From Gloeophyllum trabeum ATCC 11539 (lineage: Eukaryota > Basidiomycota > Agaricomycetes > Gloeophyllales > Gloeophyllaceae), in the NCBI RefSeq assembly GCF_000344685.1, contig NW_006920410.1, positions 3,211,922 through 3,275,921 of the forward strand: 64,000 nucleotides of DNA, written 5' to 3'. Positions within the stretch are counted from its first letter, which is position 1. Each line of letters opens with the position of its first letter. Below, one piece after another: positions 48,974-60,781 of the stretch. The position numbers and the translations under genes were made by a program. The notes beneath the pieces were generated by a model. It ran no database searches. It saw nothing but the letters and a program-made list of their open reading frames with translations, and was not told the origin of the DNA.

Positions 48974-49575
48974 CATGACTGACATGGTCTCATCTGTCGA
49001 CGATGCGCTTCGTTCCGGACATTTCCCTTCGCATATGTATTCATTCAAACACGGGTCAAATCACTGTTTTTGCTGTCACCTCTGTACCATGCTATCGACG
49101 TCCTCTGCTTTGGTCGCTCACTTGTATACCTCGGACAAAACTGTTCATATGCAGTAGCTGTGTATTATTTAGATTGTAGCATGTCATTCACTGGCGATTT
49201 ACGGGCCTATGTCATCTTCCTTTGTGGACTGTGCATTCGTCGAGAGGGCTGCAGCCCGAGCACGATTCCCTGCGCCGACGTTGAAGGACGGATTACAAAG
49301 GCATGAAAGACTCCGAGAACATAGGGACATGGCAGCAGAGCCTAGCCGGCTTGAGTAATTGTCACCTCCTGATACACCGATGTGTGTGCGATGCTCAACC
49401 TTAAGACAGGATGGGGTCAAATTGATAAGCGCACGGAAATTATTGCTGTCCATTCAGAACGATAACAAACAATTCACCACGCAGTTTCAGTGTGAACAAA
49501 CCAAATCTGAACTGGATGGAAGATCTTGGAGCATTGCCACTGTGAAAAAAATCGTGTAGCAACAAGAAAGATTGG
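48974..49575. other. Convergent 3' region, nothing recognised
   Basis: About 600 bp between the convergent stops of the Myb gene and SGT2. Only short open frames without recognisable content. Confidence 0.45.
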
Positions 49576-50869
49576 TCATCGACCGCCTCCGGCACCGAAC
49601 TGTGATGCCCTGGAGTACACGGTAAGTCCCATGGTATTTCAAATGCAACGCGGCACGAAACATACAGATCTCTAAGTTGCGGGTCATTCATTATCTCCGA
49701 CATAGAGGGCATTTCTCCGCCCTGCATACGGTTCATCTAGGACGCCGTTGGGTTAATTTCAAGTGAATAGGACAGGCACAGATGATAACCAACCATATTT
49801 GCGACCGCGGGGTTGGACATAAGGCGCTCCATCCCTCCGTTCTGCATCATCTGTTGGGCCATTTGCATGAGCATGGGATTTCCTAACAGACCGCCAAGAT
49901 CGGGCATCCCCCCGGCTCCCGCTCCTGCTCCCGCTCCTCCCCCACCACCCATGTTCCTCAACATGTCAGCCATACCAGCCATGTTACCCAACCCTCCTCC
50001 AGGGCCCGCCCCTGCCCCTGACCCTGAGATACCTGTGGTAGGATCCTCCAGAGGGGGCATCTCGTCATCATCATCCGGGACGATACGAGCCTCTGCGTTC
50101 TGAAGGCCCTGCTTCAGGCTGGCATTGGAAGGATCTTTCTCCAATCCTCGCTTGAACGCGGCAGCTGAAGCTCGGTAGTCTGCTAGACAGTAATGTGCGT
50201 GTCTGAATGATGGGAACGTATTCAGTCTTATGCTACCTGAAACGGTCGATAAGACTCGACGCTGACGATACTCACCCCAAGCGATGATATGCTTTGGCGA
50301 AGGAGGGGTCTACCTCAATGGCCTTCTCGGCGTCTCCGATAGCGGCCAAATGATCCCCTTTACTTGAGTACGCAGCAGCCCGATTCGAGTAGTAAACCGC
50401 GTTGGTGGGGTCCAAGTCGATAGCTTTACCGTAGGACGCGATAGCGTCATCGTATTTCTTGCTCGACATGAATGCATTCCCTTCCGCCTTGAACTTCTCC
50501 GCGTTTGCCTTATCTTGGGCGGATGGACCCTTGGACGTGGAAGGCACCGAATTCGATGGCCCTGCAGCGGGGCCGCCCCCCACCTTGTCTCGAGTCTTCA
50601 GGAATACATCGAATATGGTCTGGAGTGTCGCAGGCTTGATACTGAGCTTGCTACATTGCTCCTCATTCGCAGGATCGACACCAAAGGCTTCGCCGATACA
50701 TTGGACTGGTGATGCATGAGTCCCTAGGTACAACCTACGACCAGGGGTGAGTTGACTTACTGGCAACCTCAAGACCTTCCCTATCGTCCTGCTTGACTGT
50801 TCCGTCCTTTATGGACTGGTTCAAGAAGTCGATAATCGAGAGAACAAGTCGCTGCTGCTTTTCCGACAT
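49576..50869 (-). CDS. SGT2: Small glutamine-rich TPR co-chaperone (Sgt2/SGTA)
   Basis: Five exons on the minus strand: 50869-50761, 50705-50276, 50202-49794, 49736-49666, 49609-49576; 1053 nt, 350 aa. The N-terminal homodimerisation domain (QRLVLSIIDFLNQSIKDGTV, then EVAIQCIGEAFGVD) binds Get4/Get5. Three TPRs follow (AEKFKAEGNAFMSSKKYDDA, NAVYYSNRAAAYSSKGDHLA, YHRLGHAHYCLADYRASAAA) for Hsp70/Hsp90 tails. A Gly/Ala-rich linker precedes the Met/Gln-rich C-terminal domain (NPMLMQMAQQMMQNGGMERL) that holds transmembrane segments of tail-anchored proteins on the way to the ER. It ends RDLASQFGAGGGR, made by a last exon of 34 nt. Its start is only 100 bp from that of PRP19. Confidence 0.95.
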
Positions 50870-50969
50870 GAGATGGATGGCCGCCGTTTCGTAAAGGAAT
50901 AAACAATCGTCAACAAGCGCGACTTTGGGTTGTACACCGCGTTGGCCTCATCCGGCCAGGCTCTTTAGT

Positions 50970-52613
50970 ATGTTCTTCTGCGCCATCTCTGGTGAAGTCC
51001 CCCAGGACCCGGTGGTCTCTGCGAAATCCGGGCATGTGTACGAGCGGCGTCTCATTCAGAAGTATATCAACGAAAATGGCACGGATCCTGTGACAGGAGA
51101 GAAGTTGGAGGACTCCGACCTTATTGCAGTCAAAGCTAGTGCGTTCACTGTCTACGCCTCCGCTCGAGCCGTTGTAATAATCCTGTTGCCAGGCCCTAAT
51201 GCTGCTCCGCCACGAGCACCCGCGCAGACGTCCATTCCTGCCCTACTGCAGACCCTCCAAAATGAATGGGACGCGCTCGTGTTGGAGACCTTTGCTCTCA
51301 AACAACAATACAACTCGACGCGTCAGGAGCTCAGTTACTCTTTATACGCGCAAGATGCAGCTACTCGTGTTGTAGCGCGGTTAATGAAAGAGCGTGACGC
51401 TGCCAGGGAGTGAGTGGTTCAGCGTTTTCTTAGTGGCGCTCCATTCTGAGACAGATCTTATGTTTGCAGCGCCCTTGCCAGCGTACAAGCCTCAATGGGC
51501 ATTGCGCCGTCAGCGCCGTCAGGTGGAGACGTTGAGATGGGCGATGAGGGTGCAGGAGGCCTTCCAGCAGATATCGTGTCTCAGATTGACGAGACCCACC
51601 AAACTCTGTCCGCCGCCCGCAAAAAGCGCAAGCCTCCCGCGAACTACGCCACTCCTGCTGAAGTCAAGACCTTCAAGGCTAAGCACACCATTCCCTCTCT
51701 CCACTCTGCCTCCCCTGCTGGTGTGACTGCCTTGGCCGTTTCGCGTGTTGACCCCTCACACTTCCTCACTGGTGGTAACGATAAAATTGTTCAGCTCTAT
51801 GACAGAGATACGGACAAGGTCTTGGCCACCCTCAAAGGTCACACCAAGAAGGTCAATCATGTCGCATTCCGAGAGAAGGACGGCGAGCCTACGCTATTGA
51901 TATCTGGCGGAGCGGACAAGATGGCGAAGATCTGGTCACATGACGCTACGTCTGGCGAGTATTTGCCCAAGTCTACCATCCGGTCTCACAAAGGCGAAAT
52001 TACTGGTCTGGCTGTACACCCCACGTCAACTATCCTCGCCCTTGCTTCCCACGACAAGTCATATTCACTCCACGACTTGACCAACTTCAAGCAAGTTTAC
52101 TTCTCCGCACCGGCGGATGAACCTCTCACGTCGCTTTCCATCCATCCCGACGGCATGCTTCTGGCAGTCGGCACGCCAGCATCTACCATCCAAATATACG
52201 ATATACGGTCCGGCGGTATTGCTGCTACACTCACGCCGGAGGGTAGCACACCGTTCACGGTACACACTACCAGCTTCTCTGAAAACGGATACCACCTGCT
52301 TGCGCCAGACTCCTTGTCATCCATGGCTGTCTGGGACTTGCGTAAGCCTAGAATTGCGCACTCGATAGCCTTGGGCGATGATTTCAAGATCAACAAGGTG
52401 ACTTACGATTACAGTGCTCAATTGTTGGGTGTGGCAGGGAGCGAGGGTGCGCGGGTATATGCACACAAGTCATGGGAGGAGCTTGTCAGGTTTGAGGAGG
52501 GCGGCGAGGTATCCGACATTGTCTTCGGCCACCAAGGCAAAGAGATATGGGGGGTCACAGGAAGAGAGGTGCGGGTTTGGGGATCTACTGACGAGAGCAT
52601 GGAGACTGCTTAG
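50970..52613 (+). CDS. PRP19: Pre-mRNA-processing factor 19, U-box E3 ligase of the NineTeen complex
   Basis: Three exons: 50970-51138, 51193-51409, 51470-52613; 1530 nt, 509 aa, the family's usual length. The U-box opens the protein (MFFCAISGEVPQDPVVSAKS, then HVYERRLIQKYI) and is followed by the Prp19 tetramerising coiled coil (LLQTLQNEWDALVLETFALK). The C-terminal WD40 propeller has blades such as VLATLKGHTKKVNHVAFREK and SHKGEITGLAVHPT. Prp19 ubiquitinates spliceosome components and scaffolds the NTC that activates the spliceosome; it also acts in DNA damage responses. The in-frame upstream codons from 50925 are not preferred because the chosen Met starts the U-box directly. Confidence 0.96.
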
Positions 52614-53113
52614 TTGTAGAAATTCTTTTTTTGTCCATCTCTGTACTACGAAAAGACGTTCTATCGAGCGCACGCAAGGGAGTCTACTGCCAGACCCATA
52701 ATCTGAAGCAGCTAGTCTTGCATTCTTTAGCTTATCGCTGAAATCACCAGCGGCAGTCTTCATCGCTTTCAATTGTGGGCCATGTAGTATCATCAAAGCG
52801 TCTCGCTCGTGCATGTCATTTTGTAAGTAATACAGCCAAAGGGTGATGATACAGGTAATCGTCACTGTGTCGAAAAGGAGCTTGATCAAAGCCCAATCAT
52901 AAGCAAAAGCGGCATCAACCGCATCCAAAGTAAGAATGAGAAAGTAACCAGGAGAGAGAAAGCTGTGAATGATACAATGCTGGTAAAGAGGCCATGATGC
53001 TGTACAGGAGTCGTGAGATATGCGTTTAGCAATAATTGAACATAAGAAATATAAGATCGTTTGAATCATCTAGAGCAGGACATGCCTGACCACACGCCCT
53101 CAAGTAATCGAGC
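52614..53113. other. Convergent 3' region with a minus-strand open frame
   Basis: Between the convergent stops of PRP19 and the oligopeptide transporter. A minus-strand frame covers 52470-53069 and partly overlaps PRP19 antisense. Its non-overlapping part encodes a hydrophobic stretch (LLFDTVTITCIITLWLYYLQ) and a helical tail, but no family is recognisable, so it is not called as a gene. Confidence 0.4.
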
Positions 53114-55856
53114 TCAAGATGGTCGTACTGCGGACGTGAACCCGTTGATGGGATCTGGCATCTTGAGCGGGAGACCCATCGCATCCGCGGTGTTCATCCA
53201 CACCGTGTTCCCCCACCACTCGAGGTTGATGCCGCCCTTGGGCATGAACAGCGTGAAGAAGATGACGATCGAGCCGATCGCGACACCCGAGTCCAACGCG
53301 GCGGAGAGGATGTAGTTGTAGCGCATCCACCAGCGGAAGCGGTAGCGCCGCACGACGTACTGGAAGACGAAGCCCGTGAACGCCCACGCGGAGTAGTTGA
53401 TCCCGCTCGCGGGCGGGAGCGCGGTGACGCCCGCGAAGAACACGGGCATGTTCACGTACCGCCAGAGCGAGTGCGGGTAGCGCCGCGCGAGGTAGTAGAA
53501 CGGCACGGGCGCGACGGCGCCGATGAGGAAGAAGAACACGAGCGGGTAGTACAGCGCGCCGGGGCCGAAGAAGCGCGCGGGGCCGACGCCGCCCCAGATG
53601 AGCGAGGCGGTCGCGAACGTGTTCGAGCTCGGGCAGATGAAGCCGTGCTCCTGCTGGTCCGTGCAGATGTCGGGGATGTTCTCGAACATCCACGCCTGGA
53701 CGAGCACGACGACGAAGCAGCTGACGACGCTCGCGATCGTCTGCGCGGCGAACATGATGCGCGGCGGCACCTTCATGTAGTGGCCGAGCTTGAGGTCGCC
53801 GGAGAAGGTCGTCGCCTGCGAGACGGAGATGTAGCCGTACGTCTTGAAGAGCATCATCGCGACGGGCCGCCCGGGCAGCATGTAGCCGACGACGATCTCG
53901 ACGAGCGTGTTGATCGGGATCTGCTGGTTCGTGATCGCCTGGATCATCGCGGCGGGGAGCGTGAAGACGGCGGCGATGAGGAGCGCGATGATGTACGCCC
54001 AGGTGGGGAAGCCAGTCGGGTTGGTCTCGATGGCGATGACGCCGAGGATGAAGCAGACGAGACCCAGCAGGCCGTACCAATATGCAGGCACCTCCTTGTA
54101 CACCTGCATGAGCCGCGAGTGGACGTCGCGCTCGTCACGGATCGTGCGGCGGAATTGACGCATGATGTCCCGGCGGTACCACACTGTCAAGTATCAGTGA
54201 GCACATGCACGAACAAAAGGCAAAGCACTGATACATACGGAAAGTGTGCACGAAGATGGACGTGAAGATCGCGAACGCCGGTCCGTACGAGACGATGAAC
54301 GTCGCGGACAGGAACATGGGCGAGTACGCCTCGAATTTGTCGACGTCGAAGATGCCGTCCGTCACGATGGCGGAGACGTTGTACTGCATGCCGAAGCGAT
54401 CAAACGCGCCGCTGGACGACATGGGCAGGAAGGCTGTGAAGAAGACATTCTTGTCTGTGGAGTTGCGCGCGGTTAGCAGGTATATTACCAGATGCTACAG
54501 AAAAGCTCACAGTAAATGATCGGCGTGAGGATCCAGAAGAAAAAGATGAAGGCGACGAGAGTATTCGCTTCTGCCCACCACTAAAAACAGAAAGTTAGCT
54601 TAGAGTTCCTGGGAGGGAGGGGAATGTCACGTACGGGGGAAACCAACGGACTCCCGATGTACGCGATCATGCTCCAGTCGAACGTGAACAAGCCCATGCC
54701 GAGCCCGGACAGGGTCCCAAACAGCTGGTTGACCACGACATTGTTGGGCGCGATCCAGCACACCCAGTTGAACATGCTCAAGCCCGTCCAGAGGTACCCG
54801 GGCACCCAGTACCACACAAAGCTGCAGCACATCGCGACGAGGAAGAACTTCTCCCTGCTCCAGTGCCGCCGCTCCTTCTTCCCGTAGTTCCGGTGCAGCG
54901 TGTTGAACAGCGCGGCGTTGACGAGCGCGCCGGGCCAGATCATGCTGCTCGGCCACACGACGAACTGGCGGATGAGCCCGGCGAAGGAGTAGCCAATGAC
55001 CTGCGAGGAGATGCACAGCAGGAACTGGTAGCCGAGCCCCCAGTTCTGGTTGTAGAAGACGCGCTGCGTGAGGATGGTGTCCGTCGCGTACGCGCCCATC
55101 TGCGTCACGTTCGCCATGACGGTGATGACGGTGTGCTCCTTGATGTTGAACGGCCCCGGGTTGAGCGACATGGAGAAGCGCCCGATGCGCAGGCGCTTGG
55201 CGGGGAGGAGCCATTCGAGGAACTTGCCGCAGGGGAGGGCGACGAGCTGGACGACGAGGGAGGTGAAGAAGACGGAGGGGTCTGAGGAGGGAAGTTCAGT
55301 GGAGTTGGGGTGAGGTGAAGGCGGCAGGGCTTACAGCGCAGACTGAAGAACTGGTTGCATCCTGGGACGAGGATAGATACGATAATCCCCAGGAACCACA
55401 TCCGGAAGGTATTCACAGGCATGAGAGGGTCGTCGGTGCTAGCCACCGCGGCTCGCACCTCGGGGTACGGCGAATCACTGGTAAAGGGTCAAAATCCACC
55501 CAGCGGCAGAACCACCCCAGCACTCACTCGTTGAACTCAATCTCGTGCTTCAAATCGGGCGTGCCCGTCGTACTCCGGTCGCTGTCATCCTGCGACTCCG
55601 TGTCGACGTTCGTCGTGCCGGTGAAGCCCTCGGACGCGGACACGGCGCGGAACTTGTTCTCGTGGGCGTCGAACCCGCTGGAGACGGACGGGCTGCTGGG
55701 CACGCACGTGCTCAGATCGTAGTTGGGGTCGTTGAAGTGCTCCATGAGGGGGTCGTCGACGTCCTCCGGGACGTCGGGCGCGGGCCTGCGGAAGCGGAAC
55801 TGGGGGAGGCTGGCGAGGTAGCCGGCGGCGCCGGTGGTGTGGGCGTCCGCCTCCAT
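53114..55856 (-). CDS. Oligopeptide transporter, OPT family
   Basis: Six exons on the minus strand: 55856-55528, 55477-55335, 55281-54635, 54580-54511, 54454-54239, 54183-53114; 2475 nt, 824 aa. The two OPT hallmarks are present: SLNPGPFNIKEH (NPG motif) and GHYMKVPPRIMF (the KIPPR motif, here KVPPR). Other family blocks are PVNTFRMWFLGIIVSILVPG, FVVWPSSMIWPGALVNAALF and FKTYGYISVSQATTFSGDLK. Many hydrophobic segments indicate about 14-16 membrane spans. These proton-coupled plasma-membrane transporters import tri- to pentapeptides, glutathione or related compounds. Codons end almost always in G or C, much more than in the genes at 9-52 kb, which often goes with high expression in fungi. Divergent from the TauD gene. 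Confidence 0.95.
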
Positions 55857-57015
55857 ATCGCGAGCGGGCTAGGGCGTGAGTGAATGAAAGAGAGAGGGGG
55901 GGGGTTAAAGCACGACGGGGTGCCGCAGGACTCGGAGGGGGATTCGCGACTGGGATTTGGGCGCACGGGCAGCGGCCTTTTGTGCATGCTCGGGTAAGTT
56001 TGTGTGGCCTGGCGAGAGGAGGTCATAAGGCGGTTTCATGTAAACTCTGCCCTGGCTCGGCGGGAGAAGCGACTGAATTTCCATCCGGGGGGGGGGGATG
56101 AGACAATTAGTCTGCGTGACGGGTGTCCGCTATCTTCACAAAAAGCCTGGGAGCGGGGGTAATCGCATTCCATTTCATTACAACGAAGCGGGGCTGGACG
56201 TACCATCATCTAGCCGCATCTCCAGTTGCTCATACCCAGCACAGGGTGCGCTATTCCGCGCAGCTTTGTATGTTTCCTGTGCGTACAAAGTCGCGCTGCG
56301 AGGCCGACAACGCGTACGGCAGTCACAGCACGGAGTCACCGGGCGAGGCTATCTCGCTGCGATCTGTCGATACGGGCTGCGAAGCTCTTTTGTCTCGCGC
56401 AGGCTTATTGTCATTCACAATAGCCAGCGGGCCCTGTCTCGCATGTGCCAAGATCCGTCGTCCCGATCCTCCGTCGATCAACGTGGCTTTGTGGGCGCCT
56501 GTTTGGCTGGGGTCTGGCGCCACCGCAAAGAGGACACCGGAACCGCTGTGGACGTCCGGCCGGGGCTGCCGTGTATGTCTGAGAACGCCATCCCCACCGA
56601 TAACTCGACATGATTGCGTGCAGAGGGGGTCGTGCCTGATGCTTTCTTGGGTTTTCCCGACATATGTGCTTGGAACGGAGTACTAACGCTATTGCTACAT
56701 CCAGCAAATTTAACCAGGACGCGGCCTGCTTTCACGCTTTGCGGCGTATCCACCATACCCCCGTCTATGGAGCTGTGCCACTACACTCATCTTGATCAAC
56801 GACAAGTGCCTCGGGTCCCGGTGCCAGAGTCTCGCAGTCGCGGGCCGGGCCACCCATGACCTTATCACCCTCCACAAATAACGCCTCTGCTCGTGAACTC
56901 ATAATGGCGCACACCGAATCGCAAATGGCGAATACACGTCCTATATCTCCGCAGAACCACGCAGCCATGCCCGCGCACGGCTACGCATACATACAGACCC
57001 AAAAGCACTCGCACA
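55857..57015. promoter_or_regulatory. Divergent intergenic region between OPT and TauD genes
   Basis: 1.16 kb between the two start codons, with G-runs at 55896-55904 (9 G) and 56087-56097 (11 G). Long open frames near 56098-56686 are a by-product of GC-rich composition and have no recognisable content. The size allows separate or shared upstream regulation of the two genes. Confidence 0.4.
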
Positions 57016-58582
57016 ATGGCCACCGCGACGATCACCGAGCTGAGCACCGCGCTCCCCGCCAAACTCTCGCTCAACGCCTCGGCTCCGGCTAACAGCGACA
57101 CCGACACTCAGTCCCGCACGGGCTTCCCCGGCGGCCCGGGCCTGCAACAGCCGCCCAGCGAGCGCGGCACGGACTACCGCTACGCGCACCTGCTCCCCGT
57201 CTTCCCCAAGGACGAGCACTACCCCCCGCTCACGCCCTTTGCGCACGCCGACCCCGGCCTGCGCGCGCTCGCCCATGCCGACCCGCGCGCGTTCCTCCAG
57301 GGCGCGAGCACCGTCGAGATCACGCCGAACCTCGGCACCGAGGTGCGCGGCGTGAACCTCGCGAAGCTGGATCCGGATGCGAGGGACGAGTTGGCGTTGT
57401 TGGTGGGTGTTGGGTTTGCATCACGCTTTTGTTCCCCCCACCCATTGTGTTCTTTATATCGGGTTGGGTTGGTGTTGACATGGCGATCGGCTGTCTGCAT
57501 AGGTCGCACAAAGAGGCTTGGTCGTCTTCCGCGACCAGCAAGATTTCATCGACGCGGGGCCCGACTTCTACCTCGAGTGGGGACGCCACTTTGGTCGGTA
57601 AGTACCCATTCCGCGTCTTCCTGCGCGCGTGTTCCTCGGCTTCTCCTTCCCGTGCTTTTGTGGTGCTATATGCACCTCCACGGGCATATCACAAACCTAA
57701 CCTCGTACTCCCAGGCTTCACATCCACCCGACCTCAGGGCACCCGGAGGCCTACCCCGAGCTGCACCTCGTCTACAAGTACGTCTTGTCCGCCCTCCCCT
57801 TCTGACCCGCACCAACCCTCGCTCCCAGGGACGGCGCCTCCACCTTCAACTACGAGCTGCACGACTCCCTCCAGCCCACCGTCTGGCACTCCGACGTCTC
57901 CTACGAGCTCCAGCCGCCGGGGCTGACGACCTTCTTCCTCCTCGCGGCCCCCGCGACGGGCGGGGACACCGCGTTCGTCTCGCAGGTGTCCCTCCTGCGC
58001 ACGTTCTCCCCGCAGTTCCGCGCGTTCCTCAAGACGCTCAAGGCGGTGCACTCGGGCGTGTCGCAGGCGGAGTTCAGCCGGGCGGGCAATAGGGGCGGGG
58101 TGGTGCGCAGGGAGCCGGTGGAGAACGTGCACCCCGTGGTGCGGCGGCACCCGGTGACGGGCGAGGAGGCGCTGTACGTGAACCGGCAGTTCACGCGGCG
58201 GATCGTCGGGCTCAAGAAGGAGGAGTCGGGTGCGTGGGTTTCGGTTATCTGCTCGGGGTGGGTCGCGGACGCTGACGGTGCGCGCGGGCGGGCGGGCGGG
58301 CAGACGCGATCCTGAACCTGCTGTACGACCATATCGACCGGAGCGCGGCGAACCAGGCGCGCGTCAGGTGGCAGCCGAACACGGTCGTGATCTGGGATAA
58401 CCGTGTCACTGCGCACGTACGTCCTCCGCTGGTCTTCGTTGGTATGACGCTGACGCTGACGGTGCCGGTAGACCGCGATCCTCGACTATGGCGAGTCGAA
58501 GCAGACGCGCCACGGCGCGCGCATCACGCCCCAGGCGGAGAGGCCGATCCCGGCGCAGGAGGGTCTGGAGTTGGATGACTGA
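57016..58582 (+). CDS. TauD/TfdA-type Fe(II)/2-oxoglutarate dioxygenase (sulfonate/taurine class)
   Basis: Six exons: 57016-57402, 57503-57597, 57715-57777, 57829-58229, 58304-58416, 58472-58582; 1170 nt, 389 aa. The fold is announced by GTEVRGVNLAKL, RGLVVFRDQQDF and WGRHFGRLHIHPTSGHPEAY. The iron ligands are His202 and Asp204 in TVWHSDVSYE and His353 in DNRVTAHTAILDY; the 2-oxoglutarate Arg lies in QTRHGARITPQAERP. Such enzymes hydroxylate the carbon next to a sulfonate and release sulfite, giving access to organic sulfur; related members act on other small acids. Substrate cannot be read from sequence. The very GC-rich introns are longer than elsewhere (up to 117 nt). Flanked by transporters on both sides, which fits a nutrient-scavenging role. 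Confidence 0.9.
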
Positions 58583-58822
58583 GGGTGTGGGATTGTGTAT
58601 GCTGTAGAACTGGATGTATCGACGACGGATGTATCGGATCGAGTGTAAATGTGGACGCGAGAGGGGTTGATCCTGCGTCGTCGAAGTCGTAGACAGGTGG
58701 CGGTGCACCTCGTGTTATCGTGGCCTGCGATTGGTTGGTCAGCGCGGTGTAATCTAATCAGCAAATACTGGCCGTAGACTCTGCTAAACCACCCAGCGGG
58801 CACCCCTTGCTCGCATCCCAGC
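58583..58822. other. Short intergenic spacer
   Basis: 240 bp between the tandem TauD and MFS genes; holds the 3' flank of the first and promoter of the second. Nothing else seen. Confidence 0.4.
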
Positions 58823-60781
58823 ATGAGCCACACCGACTCGCCCGACCCAACGTCAGAAACCGAACCGCTCCTGCAGCCTCAACAAACCGAGGATGCGAAC
58901 ATCGGGCCGCTGAAGGTGTCCCCCGTCACGCTCATCTTCCCGGTCGTCCTGGTCTACCGCCTGGCGATGCTCCTCCCGAGCACGACCACGTTCTACATGC
59001 TCAAGCAGTTCGCCTGCCGCCTGTGGTACGTCCTCCACGACCCCGACGCCATCCCGCCCGGCGGGCTGTCCGACGAGCAGTGCGCGATACCGCCCGTCCA
59101 GCGCATGTTCTCCGCCATGCTCACCTTTGTCGCCATCATGGACGGCGTCGGCTGTGAGTCCACCCACCCCTCCCACGGCGGTCTCTAACACACCCCAACC
59201 CCAGCCGTCGTCGGCTACAGCGCGCTCAGCTTCTTCTCCTCGCGCCACGGCCGCAAGCCCGTCATGCTCGCCATGCTCGCCCTCGCCTCCTGCTACGGCG
59301 CCTCCCTCGTCCTCTCCACCCTCGTCCCGCCCGGCGCCCCCGAGCTCGCCCTCCTCGCCCTCTGGCTGCTCGCCCTCTCGCTCGCGTCCCCGCCCGTCTT
59401 CGGCTTCCTCGCCAACATGTTCGTCGTCGACACCACCCCCGCCGCCGCCCGCACCGCCGGCATGAGCGCCCAGAGCGGCTGGAGCATCCTCGGCGGCGCC
59501 GTCTCCTTCTCGCTCGGCGGCCTCATCACCAAGCGCGCGGACAACGTCCTCGTCGTGTACTGCCTCTCCGCGGGCATGCTCGCCGCGCTGGGCGCGTACG
59601 TGTTCTTCGTCGTCCCCGAGTCCTTCACGCGGGACAGGCGCGAGGCGCTCCGGCGCCAGCGCGCCGAGGCCCAGCGTGCGTCGGGCTCATCGAGTTGGCG
59701 GCGCCTCGTCGCGCCGTTCGAGCCGCTGAAACAGTTCAGGCCCGCGCGCAACCCGCGCACGGGCCGGCGCAACTGGCGCCTCTTCTACTGCGCGGTGCAC
59801 ATCTTTGCCGCGCAGCTCGCAGACGCGTACGGCGCGGTCTCCATCGTGCTCTACCTCACCGCGCGCTTCGACTACAAGCCGTCCGAGGTGCGCGCCCCCT
59901 CCCTCCTCCCTTGACTGTGTGCTTTGGTTGATTGGACCGGCAGACGGGGTACGTCCTCACCACCCTGAGCCTCGTCGACGTGTTCACCCTCACGGTCGTC
60001 CTGCCCCTCCTCGTCCGGCGCGTCCTGCGCCCGTTCTACCTCCGCCCGAAGCCGAACGGCAGCACGGACACGAGCGACCGCCTCGACGTGCACATCGCGG
60101 TCGCCTCGTGGTGCGTCAACGCCGCCGCGTACGTCCTCCTCGGCGCGGTGCACACGCGCGCCGCGCAGATCGGCGGTGCGTTGCGCCTTTTTCCTTGCTC
60201 ACATTTACGCAAGTGGGCTTGACTCGTGGATGCGGGGCGGATATAGCGGTCGTCCTCCTCGGGTTCGGCAGCGGCGGCGGCCCCGTCGCGCGCAGCCTCG
60301 TCGTCGCGACCGTGCACCCGCTCAAACAAGGTGCGTGTCGGCCCACAACACCTTCACCCCGTCCAACTTGACCCGTGCGCGCCAGGCGACGCGCTCGGCG
60401 CGGTGGAGATGGTCTCGAGCCTCGGCACGCTGCTCTCGCCCGTCGTCATGGGCAGCGTCATGACCGCGTGCGTGCCCTTCCTCCCCCTCCTCCGCATTCG
60501 CGACTTGGCACATGTGTACTAACGCATTCGCGGAATGGTGCGCGCGTGTGTGTGTGTGTGCAGGACCATCTCGACGCTCCCGCAAGTCGTGTTCTGGGTC
60601 CACGGGGTGAGCGAGGGCGAGTTGACGTGCCAACGGTCTGCCCGCGACTGATACTTTGCGTGCTCTGCCGCAGGCGATCGTCGTCTCTGCCGTGATGGTC
60701 CTCTTCCTCGTGCGCGACTCGGATAGGTACCAGGGCCCGCGGGACGAGCCGCCGCAGGAAACGTCACGCTCTGAATCGTAG
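58823..60781 (+). CDS. Major facilitator superfamily transporter
   Basis: Seven exons: 58823-59153, 59205-59887, 59944-60175, 60247-60330, 60386-60467, 60564-60606, 60674-60781; 1563 nt, 520 aa. About twelve hydrophobic segments in two halves are split by a basic loop (RDRREALRRQRAEAQRA to RNPRTGRRNW). The loop 2-3 motif appears as SFFSSRHGRKPVML, and GFLANMFVVDTTPAAARTAG is typical of fungal MFS proteins related to tetracycline-resistance-like and DHA families. An N-terminal ETEPLLQPQQ dileucine-type sequence could be a vacuole or endosome sorting signal. Substrate unknown. The gene follows TauD in the same direction and shares its strong GC3 bias. The 3' exons are small; the intron 60468-60563 ends in a TG microsatellite instead of a pyrimidine tract. 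Confidence 0.88.

Noticed and set aside
53100..54080. 326-codon minus-strand frame overlapping the OPT gene, and plus-strand frames at 53471-54265 and 54863-55285
   Set aside because: Out-of-frame shadows of the GC3-rich OPT coding sequence; composed almost only of Arg, His, Asp, Pro and Glu.
56098..56686. 171- and 187-codon frames between OPT and TauD
   Set aside because: Overlapping frames on one strand with no recognisable domain; expected by chance in GC-rich DNA with few stops.
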